Part shown: positions 57,326-64,000 of the stretch, piece after piece
How the letters are laid out: every line of letters begins with the position of its first letter
Numbering within the stretch: the first letter of the stretch is position 1
DNA from: Micromonospora rhizosphaerae
GTDB lineage: Bacteria > Actinomycetota > Actinomycetes > Mycobacteriales > Micromonosporaceae
Reading direction: 5' to 3'
Length of the DNA: 64,000 bases
Assembly: GCF_900091465.1 (NCBI RefSeq)
Contig: NZ_FMHV01000002.1
Coordinates: 7,006,001-7,070,000 of the forward strand
Position numbers and translations under genes: made by a program
The notes under the pieces: generated by a model
Told to the model about the DNA's origin: nothing
Seen by the model: only the letters and a program-made list of their open reading frames with translations
Databases searched by the model: none

Positions 57326-59062
57326 TTACTGCTTCACGTAGACGTTCGTGAAGGCCGGGTAGCCGAAGATGCTGGACAGGTAGATCCCGCCCACCTTCGA
57401 CCCGTGCAGGTAGTAGCCCTGCTCGACGAAGAGCGGCACGGCCGGCGCCAGCTCGGTCATGATCCGCTTGTCAAGCTTGGCCCACTCCTTGCCCTGCTCG
57501 GCGGCGGGCATGGCGAGCACCCGGTCGAACTCCTTGTTGATCTCATCGCTGTTGACGTACGAGGTGTTGCTGTTGTTCTCGGCCTTGATGGTGCGACCGT
57601 CGAAGAGCACCGGCAGGATCGCCGCCCCGCTGGGCCAGTCGGCGGCCCACTGGTCGATGTAGAGGTCCCACGGGTTGTTCTTCTTGCCGACCTCGTCGAG
57701 CTTGGCGTCGGCCGGGATGGTCTTCAGAGTGATCTTGAAGCCGGCCTTCTCCAGGTTGGTCTTGAGCTGGGTGCCGTACTCCGGATTGTCGTCGCCGACG
57801 CCGAGCACCAGCTCCGGAGTCTTGCCGGCGAGCAGCTCCTTGACCTTCTCCACGTTGCCGGTCGGGCCGGCCGGGTAGGCGTCGTACTTCTCGTAGCCGA
57901 TGGTCGACGGCGGCATGAGGGTGGTGACCGCCTTGGCCGACGCCTCACCGCCGTACACCTTGATGAAGCCGTCCCGGTCGATGGCGTAGTTCAGCGCCTG
58001 CCGCACCGAGAGGTCGGTGACCCGCTGGGTGTTGATGCTGAGCCGCCACAGGCTCGGCGTCTGCCCCTGCACCGAGCGCTGCTTGAGGGCCGAGTCGCCG
58101 GTGACCCGGGCGATCAGCGCCGACGGCACGCCGTTCCAGGCCAGCGCCGTCTGGTCGTCGCCGCTGTCGGAGATCACCCGGTTGGCGCCCGCCTCGGCGT
58201 CCGGACCGTAGTTCCACACGATCTTGTCGGGGTACGCGTGCCGCACCGGGTCCGTCTTCGGGTCCCAGTTCTCGTTCCGCTCCATCACCAGCTCGGTGCC
58301 GGCGGTGTTCTTGGTGATCTTGTACGGCCCCGAGGAGAACGGCTGGTTGTCCAGGTTGACCCCGGTGTCCTTCTCCGGCTTGAGCGGAGCGGTGTACGGC
58401 AGCGACGCGGCGAACGGCAGGTCGCAGTGCGGCTTGGCGAACTCGAACTTCAGCGTCTTCGCGTCCGGCGTGGTCAGGCCCGGCGGCAGCGAGGTCTTGT
58501 TCGCCTTGAAGTTCCACTTGGTGTCGTACTGCGGGTCGTTGGCGAGCCACTCCTGGAGGTAGGTCGGGCCGCCGGTCAGGTCGGGGTCGAAGGAGCGGGC
58601 AATGCCGTACGCGATCTCCTTGCTGGTGATCGGGCTGCCGTCCTCGAACTTCACCCCGTCCTTGATCTTGAATTCCCAGACCTTGCAGTCCTTGTTGACG
58701 TCGGTGCCCGGGGTCTCGGCGAGGTCGCCGACCAGGGTGACCTTGCCGGAGCCGTCGTCCTTGAACGTGGTCAGGAAGCGGCTGTAGAGCGGGGCGTTCA
58801 TCAGGCCGGCGAACGAGTAGACCCGCTGCGGGTCGAGATGCGAGATCTTGGTCTCCCGGATCACCCGGAAGGTGCCGCCCTTGGCGGCGCCCGGGACCTC
58901 GGGAGCCGGCCCCATCGACTCCTTCGGGTCGGTGGCGATCGAACCGCTCTGTACCCGGTCGGCGCCGGTGTCGCCACCGGTGCCCTTGTTCTCGCTGCAC
59001 GCCCCCATCACCACGAGCAGTGCAAGCGCGCCGCCCGCGGCGGCTGCCCTCTTCAGGCGCAT
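57326..59062 (-). CDS. Peptide ABC transporter substrate-binding lipoprotein (family 5)
   Basis: 578 residues. Signal peptide and lipobox with Cys22 (VVMGAC). The SBP_bac_5 fold is seen in GTFRVIRETKISHLDP, KVWEFKIKDGVKFEDGSPITSKEIAYGIARSFDP and DLSVRQALNYAIDRDGFIKVYGG. It delivers oligopeptides or dipeptides to the permease encoded just upstream in the same operon. It is the last of five genes and has a 133-nt leader with a tandem repeat, so extra expression control is likely. GGGGAGGAGGG precedes ATG 59062. Confidence 0.94.
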   Translation of the reverse strand: MRLKRAAAAGGALALLVVMGACSENKGTGGDTGADRVQSGSIATDPKESMGPAPEVPGAAKGGTFRVIRETKISHLDPQRVYSFAGLMNAPLYSRFLTTFKDDGSGKVTLVGDLAETPGTDVNKDCKVWEFKIKDGVKFEDGSPITSKEIAYGIARSFDPDLTGGPTYLQEWLANDPQYDTKWNFKANKTSLPPGLTTPDAKTLKFEFAKPHCDLPFAASLPYTAPLKPEKDTGVNLDNQPFSSGPYKITKNTAGTELVMERNENWDPKTDPVRHAYPDKIVWNYGPDAEAGANRVISDSGDDQTALAWNGVPSALIARVTGDSALKQRSVQGQTPSLWRLSINTQRVTDLSVRQALNYAIDRDGFIKVYGGEASAKAVTTLMPPSTIGYEKYDAYPAGPTGNVEKVKELLAGKTPELVLGVGDDNPEYGTQLKTNLEKAGFKITLKTIPADAKLDEVGKKNNPWDLYIDQWAADWPSGAAILPVLFDGRTIKAENNSNTSYVNSDEINKEFDRVLAMPAAEQGKEWAKLDKRIMTELAPAVPLFVEQGYYLHGSKVGGIYLSSIFGYPAFTNVYVKQ

Positions 59063-59075
59063 CTGGCGCCCTCCT

Positions 59076-59122
59076 CCCCTTATCTGGAGCCTCGTCAGAC
59101 CCCTTGTCCGGAGCCTCGTCGG
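59076..59122 (-). repeat. Tandem 23-bp repeat in the leader of the peptide-binding gene
   Basis: Plus-strand unit CCCCTT-N-TC-Y-GGAGCCTCGTC-R-G occurs at 59076-59098 and 59100-59122 with three differences. On the transcribed strand it lies directly before the ribosome site. Confidence 0.6.
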
Positions 59123-59195
59123 TCGACGTAGGAAAACTACGGTGTGTGTAACAGAGGGCGGTGGATTTCTCCATGCCCTGCGGGCCGCCGTTGCG

Positions 59196-60182
59196 CTATC
59201 GCAACCGGACCCGGGGATCGATGGCGGCGTAGAGCACGTCGACCACGATGTTGGCGACCACGATGAAGACCGCCGAGATCAACACGGTGGCCATGATGGT
59301 CGGCAGGTCGCCCGAGCGGACCGCGTCCACCGCGGTCCGGCCGAGGCCCTGGATGCCGAAGGTGGTCTCGGTGATCACCGTGCCGCCGAGCGCGCTGCCC
59401 ACGTCCAGACCGGCGATGGTGACGATCGGGGTGATCGCCGCGCGGAGCGCGTGCCGCCCGTACACCTTGGGTTTGGCCAGGCCCTTGGCCCGCGCGGTGC
59501 GGACGAAGTCCTCAGACAGCGTCTCCAGCATCTGCGCCCGGGACAGCCGGGCGTAGATGGCGGAGAACAGGAAGGCCAGCGCCACCCAGGCGAGGACCAG
59601 ACCGCTGGCCCACTTCACCGGGTTGTCGAAGATGGAGGTGTAGCTCGGCACCGGGGTGATCCGCAGGTTGTAGGTGAAGACCAGCAGCAGCACCGCGCCG
59701 ACGAAGTAGAGCTGCATCGAGGCGCCGGCCAGCGAGAAGCCGATGGCCAGCCGGTCCAGCACGGTGCCGCGTCGCAACGCGGAGATCATGCCGAGCCCGA
59801 CGCCGAGCACCAGCCAGAGCACCGCCGCCGGGAGGACCACGCTGAGAGTCACCGGCAGCACCCGGGCCAACGTGTCGGTAACGGCCTCGCTGTTCACGTA
59901 CGAGTAGCCGAGGCAGGGGGCGTCGCACCGGCCGCCCTGGGAGCTGCCCAGGTCCCGGCCGGTGACGATGCCCTTCATGTAGTTGGCGTACTGCTCGGGC
60001 AGCGGGTCGCGCAGGCCCAGCTCCTCACGGACCCGCTCCAGCCGTTCCGCGTTGCAGTTCTTCGGGCACATGCCGCTGACCGGGTCGCGGGGCAGCCCGA
60101 AGAACATCAAGAAGCTGAGCACGCTCACCGCGAAGAGGGTGAGCACGGCGGTGAGCAGCCGGCGTACCAGGAATCGGGTCAT
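59196..60182 (-). CDS. Peptide ABC transporter permease, DppB-like
   Basis: 328 residues with six membrane helices. The N-terminal FLVRRLLTAVLTLFAVSVLSFLMF is typical of DppB/OppB, and the EAA loop is DFVRTARAKGLAKPKVYGRHALRAAITP. A periplasmic loop (about 38-105) has four Cys (MCPKNCN, RCDAPCLGY), more than usual, perhaps making disulfides. It starts 12 nt after the DppC-like stop. Confidence 0.95.
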   Translation of the reverse strand: MTRFLVRRLLTAVLTLFAVSVLSFLMFFGLPRDPVSGMCPKNCNAERLERVREELGLRDPLPEQYANYMKGIVTGRDLGSSQGGRCDAPCLGYSYVNSEAVTDTLARVLPVTLSVVLPAAVLWLVLGVGLGMISALRRGTVLDRLAIGFSLAGASMQLYFVGAVLLLVFTYNLRITPVPSYTSIFDNPVKWASGLVLAWVALAFLFSAIYARLSRAQMLETLSEDFVRTARAKGLAKPKVYGRHALRAAITPIVTIAGLDVGSALGGTVITETTFGIQGLGRTAVDAVRSGDLPTIMATVLISAVFIVVANIVVDVLYAAIDPRVRLR

Positions 60183-60194
60183 CAGAGTCCACCC

Positions 60195-61202
60195 CTACCG
60201 GGACGACTTCGGGTCGAGCGCGTCACGCAGCGCGTCGCCGAGCAGGTTGAAGGCGAGCACGAGGATGAAGATCGTGACGCCGGGGAAGAACACGTATGCC
60301 GGGTCGGTCTGCAGGTACGGGATGCTCTGGAAGATCATCCGACCGAAGTCGGCGGTGGGTTCGAGGATGCCGATGCCCAGGAACGACAGCGCCGCCTCGC
60401 CGGTGATGTACTGCGGCACGGCCAGCGAGAAGGCGACCAGGATCGGCGCCCAGAGGTTGGGCAGGAGCTGCCGGAAGAGCATGTGCCCCAGCCCGGCGCC
60501 GCTGGCCCGGGCGGCCTCCACGAACTCGCGTTCGCGCAGCGAGATCACCTGACCGCGGACCAACCGGGCGGTGCTCGTCCAGCCGAACGCGGCGAAGATG
60601 CCGATGAGGACGGCCACCTGGAACGCCGGCGGCACCTCCTCGCGGGGGCCGTAGAAGCGCAGCGCCACGGTCGGCACCACGGCCAGGGCGAAGATGAGGA
60701 ACGGCAGGGCCAGCGCCACGTCGGTGATCCAGCTGATCACCGTGTCGACGATGCCGCCCAGGAAGCCGGCGAGGATGCCGGTCACCACGCCGATCGCGGT
60801 GGTGACCAGGGCGGCGGCGAACGCGATGAACAGCGACGTCCGCAGGCCGTACACCATCCGGATGAAGATGTCCCGGCCCAGCCGCGGTTCCAGCCCGAAC
60901 CAGTGGTCGCCGGTGATGCCGCCGACGTAGCCCAGCGGCATGCCGTTGCCGTCCAGGAGCTGCTGGAACTGCTCGTTCGGGCCGACCCCGTACAGCTTGG
61001 CAACCAGCGGCGCGGCGAGTGCCAGCACGGTGAAGAACAGCAGCACGACGCCACTGACAATGGCCGTACGGTCCCGACGCAGCCGGGCCCAGGCGAGCTG
61101 GCCGGGTGACCGGCCGACGATCGCCCTCTCGTCGGGCTTGACGATGTCGACGGCCGGCTCGATCTCCGCCCGCGCCGCGCCCTCGACCGGGGACAGGCTC
61201 AC
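60195..61202 (-). CDS. Peptide ABC transporter permease, DppC-like
   Basis: 335 residues. A cytoplasmic N-terminus (OppC_N region, [21 protein letters not shown]) and six helices; the EAA loop is [27 protein letters not shown] and [23 protein letters not shown] follows. It pairs with the DppB-like permease. The GTG start overlaps the DppF-like stop as GTGA. Confidence 0.95.
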   Translation of the reverse strand: MSLSPVEGAARAEIEPAVDIVKPDERAIVGRSPGQLAWARLRRDRTAIVSGVVLLFFTVLALAAPLVAKLYGVGPNEQFQQLLDGNGMPLGYVGGITGDHWFGLEPRLGRDIFIRMVYGLRTSLFIAFAAALVTTAIGVVTGILAGFLGGIVDTVISWITDVALALPFLIFALAVVPTVALRFYGPREEVPPAFQVAVLIGIFAAFGWTSTARLVRGQVISLREREFVEAARASGAGLGHMLFRQLLPNLWAPILVAFSLAVPQYITGEAALSFLGIGILEPTADFGRMIFQSIPYLQTDPAYVFFPGVTIFILVLAFNLLGDALRDALDPKSSR

Positions 61203-62254
61203 TGCGACACCTCCGCGGACTCGCTGATCCCGGCGTTGATCGCTCCCTGCTCCGGGAAGTGGCAGGCCGTCAACTGTCGGCCGCCGTCACGGGCTACCAG
61301 TGCCGGTTCTTCGGTCGCGCACCGCTCCTGCGCCTTCCAGCAGCGGGTGCGGAACCGGCAGCCCGAGGGCGGGTTCAGCGGCGTCGGCACGTCCCCGGCC
61401 AGCCGGATCCGGCCGGCCGGGCCGAGGGTGGTCACATCCGGGATCGCCGACAGCAACGCCCGGGTGTACGGGTGCTGGGGCCGTTCGTAGATGTCGTCGC
61501 GGTCGCCGATCTCGACGATCTTGCCGAGGTACATGACCGCGACGCGGTGGCAGAAGTGCCGCACCACCGCCAGGTCGTGGGCGATGAACACGAACGCCAG
61601 ATCCAGGTCGCGTTGCAGCTCGCGCAGCAGGTTGATCACCTGCGCCTGGATGGAGACGTCCAACGCCGACACGGGCTCGTCGGCGACGATCAGCTTCGGC
61701 CGCAGCGCCAGGGCGCGGGCGATGCCGATGCGCTGGCGCTGCCCACCGGAGAACTCGTGCGGATACCGGTTGTAGTGCTCCGGATTCAACCCCACCAGTT
61801 CCAGCAGTTCCTGGACCCGCTTCTTGATGCCGCCAGGCGGGTTGATGCCGTTGACCTGCAACGGCATGGCCACGATCCGGCCAACCGTGTGGCGGGGGTT
61901 CAGCGAGGCGTACGGGTCCTGGAAGATGATCTGCAGGTCCTGCCGCAGCGGCCGCAGCTCACGCCGCCGGGCGTGGGTGATGTCCCGCCCGGCGAATTCG
62001 ATGCTGCCGGTCGTGGGCTCCAGCAGCCGCACCAGCATCCGCCCGGTCGTCGTCTTCCCACAGCCCGACTCGCCGACCAGGCCCAGGGTCTCCCCCGGCC
62101 GCACGTCGAAGTCCAGGCCATCCACGGCCCGCACCAGCCCGGTGGTGCGGAAGGCACCCCGCACCGGGAAGTGCTTCGTCAGACCGCGGACCCGCAGCAG
62201 TGGTTCCGCCGCCGCTCCCGGCGCCACCGGCGCCGTCTCCGCCTGCGCCGTCAT
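61199..62254 (-). CDS. Peptide ABC transporter ATP-binding protein, DppF/OppF-like
   Basis: 351 residues. Walker [14 protein letters not shown]-loop [16 protein letters not shown], signature [15 protein letters not shown], Walker [13 protein letters not shown] and the C-terminal oligopeptide-transporter tail [14 protein letters not shown]. It works as a heterodimer with the DppD-like ATPase. ATG 62254 overlaps the preceding stop as ATGA. Confidence 0.96.
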   Translation of the reverse strand: MTAQAETAPVAPGAAAEPLLRVRGLTKHFPVRGAFRTTGLVRAVDGLDFDVRPGETLGLVGESGCGKTTTGRMLVRLLEPTTGSIEFAGRDITHARRRELRPLRQDLQIIFQDPYASLNPRHTVGRIVAMPLQVNGINPPGGIKKRVQELLELVGLNPEHYNRYPHEFSGGQRQRIGIARALALRPKLIVADEPVSALDVSIQAQVINLLRELQRDLDLAFVFIAHDLAVVRHFCHRVAVMYLGKIVEIGDRDDIYERPQHPYTRALLSAIPDVTTLGPAGRIRLAGDVPTPLNPPSGCRFRTRCWKAQERCATEEPALVARDGGRQLTACHFPEQGAINAGISESAEVSQ

Positions 62255-63357
62255 TGGGCCACCCCCACCTGTGCGATGTCCTCCTGGTACAGCCGGGTGC
62301 GCTCCTCGGCCGGCAGGTGGCAGGCCACCAGGTGGCCGTCCTCCCCGGTCGGGCGCAGCTCCGGCACCTCGGTGAAGGAGCGGTCACCGTTGCGGCCGGC
62401 GTAGCGGCAGCGCGGGTGGAACGCGCACCCCGACGGCAGGTTGATCAGCGACGGCGGGTTGCCCTTGATCGGCACCAGGTCCGCGTCCGCGTCGCCGTGC
62501 AACGACGGCACGCTCGACAACAACCCCCACGTGTACGGGTGCTGCGGCCGCCGCAACACCTGCTCCACGCCGCCGTGCTCCACCGCCCGGCCGCCGTACA
62601 TCACCAGCACGTCGTCGGCCACCTGGCTGACCACGCCCAGGTCGTGGGTGATCAGGATGATCGCGGAGTGGAACTCGGCCTGCAGGTCCTCCAGCAGGTC
62701 CAGGATCTGCGCCTGCACCGTGACGTCCAGCGCGGTCGTCGGCTCGTCCGCGATCAACAGGTCCGGATCGTTGACCAGGGCCATCGCGATCATCGCCCGC
62801 TGCCGCATGCCGCCGGAGAACTCGTGCGGGTACTGGTCGAACCGCTTCGCCGGCTGCGGGATGCCGACCCGTCCGAGCATGTCCACCGCCCGCTGCCGGG
62901 CCTCCCGCTTGCTCGCCTTCGGGTGGTGCACCCGGTACGCCTCGGCGATCTGCTTGCCCACTGTGTAGTAGGGATGCAGCGCCGACAGGGGGTCCTGGAA
63001 GATCATCGCCATGTCCCGGCCCCGCAGCCGGCGTACCGCCTCCTCCGGCAGGCCGACCAGCTGGCGGCCGCCGACGGAGATCTCGCCGGTGATGGTGGCG
63101 CGCTTGGCGCTGTGCAGGCCGAGGATGGCCAGCGAGGTGACGCTCTTGCCGGAGCCGGACTCGCCGACGATGCCGAGCGTGCGACCGCGCTCCACCGCGA
63201 AGGACACCCCGTCCACGGCGCGGACCACGCCGTCCTCGGTGTCGAAGCGGACCCGCAGGTCCTTCACCCGGAGGTAGGGCCCCTCGCCGGTGCGCTGCTC
63301 CGGCACGCTGGGGCCGTCGCCCGGAACCCCGGACGGCGCCGACTCCGACCTGCCCAC
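62251..63357 (-). CDS. Peptide ABC transporter ATP-binding protein, DppD/OppD-like
   Basis: 368 residues. Walker [11 protein letters not shown], signature [15 protein letters not shown], Walker [14 protein letters not shown]-loop LITHDL, and the tail [11 protein letters not shown]. First gene of the five-gene operon D-F-C-B-A. GGGAGG lies 6 nt before the GTG at 63357. A palindrome 24 bp upstream may be the operator. Confidence 0.96.
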   Translation of the reverse strand: MGRSESAPSGVPGDGPSVPEQRTGEGPYLRVKDLRVRFDTEDGVVRAVDGVSFAVERGRTLGIVGESGSGKSVTSLAILGLHSAKRATITGEISVGGRQLVGLPEEAVRRLRGRDMAMIFQDPLSALHPYYTVGKQIAEAYRVHHPKASKREARQRAVDMLGRVGIPQPAKRFDQYPHEFSGGMRQRAMIAMALVNDPDLLIADEPTTALDVTVQAQILDLLEDLQAEFHSAIILITHDLGVVSQVADDVLVMYGGRAVEHGGVEQVLRRPQHPYTWGLLSSVPSLHGDADADLVPIKGNPPSLINLPSGCAFHPRCRYAGRNGDRSFTEVPELRPTGEDGHLVACHLPAEERTRLYQEDIAQVGVAQ

Positions 63358-63380
63358 GACCGCCTCCCTCAGTGACGAAG

Positions 63381-63400
63381 AGAACTTACAGCAAAGTTCT
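63381..63400. promoter_or_regulatory. Palindrome upstream of the peptide-transporter operon
   Basis: AGAACTT (63381-63387), 6-bp spacer, AAGTTCT (63394-63400). It lies 24 bp before the first start codon in an AT-rich patch of the GC-rich genome, and includes a -10-like TAAGTT on the minus strand (63390-63385). A regulator bound here would block transcription. Confidence 0.5.
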
Positions 63401-63612
63401 GAGGGCGAAAATAAGCTACAAGTCGGGACCTGTCAGCGGGCGTCAGCGTAACGAGTCTGCATCGGCCCTGACCAGTCCCCACCTGCACATTTATGACTGT
63501 GATCGACTCCAGCTGCGGCATGTCGCGGTGTCCTGGAGGGCGGAAGGCACCACCTCCCGTACATTGCGTCGATCTTGAGGCCAAGGCGCTGACGGATGTC
63601 GGGGCGCTCGCC

Positions 63613-63618
63613 TAGGGT
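63613..63618 (+). promoter_or_regulatory. -10 box TAGGGT, 7 nt before the TldD-like ATG
   Basis: A TANNNT element 7 nt before ATG 63626, consistent with a leaderless mRNA. Confidence 0.5.
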
Positions 63619-63625
63619 CGGGCGC

Positions 63626-64000
63626 ATGAGCGAGTTCGACGCGGCGACCGCCGCCGTCCAGGCCGCCCTCGACGCGGGAGCCCGGTACGCGGACGCCCGG
63701 GTGATGCACCGCCGCTACGAGTCGATGTCGGCCCGCAACGGCGACATCGAGGAGCTGGTCCAGGACGAGAGCGTCGGGCTGGGGGTCCGCGCGCTGGTCG
63801 GGTCGAGCTGGGGCTTCCACGCCGTACCGGATCTGTCGGACGCCGGGGCGCGCGACGCCGGCCGGCGCGCCGCGGCGATCGCCGCCGCGAGCGCGCGCGT
63901 CCCCGGCCCGCCGATCGACCTGGTCCCCACCGAGGCGACCACCGCCAACTGGTCCTCCGGGTGCGAGGTGGATCCGCTCGGCGTCCCGCTGTCGGACAAG
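63626..64000 (+). CDS. TldD/PmbA-family metalloprotease, N-terminal part (runs off the window)
   Basis: The first 125 residues begin MSEFDAATAAVQAALDAGARYADARVMHRR and continue with the TldD-type segment ARNGDIEELVQDESVGLGVRALVGSSWGFHAVPDLS. TldD proteins pair with TldE/PmbA as cytoplasmic zinc proteases that process peptides such as microcins and antitoxins. The zinc site lies beyond the window. No ribosome site is visible; the leaderless -10 arrangement supports this ATG. Confidence 0.88.
   Translation, partial: MSEFDAATAAVQAALDAGARYADARVMHRRYESMSARNGDIEELVQDESVGLGVRALVGSSWGFHAVPDLSDAGARDAGRRAAAIAAASARVPGPPIDLVPTEATTANWSSGCEVDPLGVPLSDK

Overview
The window is high-GC actinobacterial chromosome, most likely from Micromonospora or a close relative in the Micromonosporaceae. 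This rests on frequent GTG starts, four-base ATGA/GTGA gene overlaps, a WhiB7 gene, mycothiol and mycoredoxin genes (mshB, mrx1), a DUF5753/DUF397 regulator pair, AdnAB in place of RecBCD, and actinobacterial DapC/DapD/DapE. I found no rRNA, prophage, insertion sequence or CRISPR array. The species cannot be fixed from sequence alone.

Layout. 1-9.2 kb: 5' part of a glycosyltransferase, a coupled SDR + STAS/ATPase pair, a MacRS-like two-component system, a PRPP-synthetase family gene, purC and an orphan sugar-type binding lipoprotein. 9.3-11.1 kb: two identical initiator tRNA genes, each with a strong downstream hairpin, then an ECF sigma factor with a membrane partner. 11.2-43.7 kb: a block matching, gene for gene, the M. 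tuberculosis Rv3193c-Rv3202c neighbourhood (UPF0182, YlbL-type PDZ protease, zincin, ThiF-like protein, ABC1 kinase, whiB7, uvrD2, mrx1, nudC, adnB, adnA). It is interrupted by local insertions: HTH/DUF397, an M16 protease pair, a sulfonate/nitrate-type ABC transporter with an Rrf2 regulator, and a DEAD helicase with a cold-shock gene. 44-51.4 kb: two tandem LOG-family genes and the diaminopimelate branch of lysine/cell-wall synthesis (dapE, dapD, dapC with its ferredoxin), plus prephenate dehydrogenase. 51.4-57.3 kb: a GNAT protein, a repeat-rich gap, DUF6113-mshB (mycothiol) and an S9 peptidase. 57.3-63.4 kb: a complete Dpp/Opp-type peptide importer. The window ends in a TldD-like gene.

The most informative non-coding signals are: (i) a whiB7 leader with a WhiB7-type promoter, an 85-codon upstream ORF, an antiterminator and an intrinsic terminator; (ii) a recurrent TANNNT box 6-8 nt before the start codon of ten genes, pointing to leaderless mRNAs; (iii) three helically spaced DnaA boxes before the ThiF-like/ABC1-kinase pair; (iv) two inverted-repeat elements with the same 14-bp ends; (v) a roughly 45-bp dispersed repeat, one copy of which is read in frame inside uvrD2; (vi) perfect operator-like palindromes before a 51-aa gene, the sulfonate transporter and the peptide transporter. 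All functions are inferred from sequence; no search or folding program was run.
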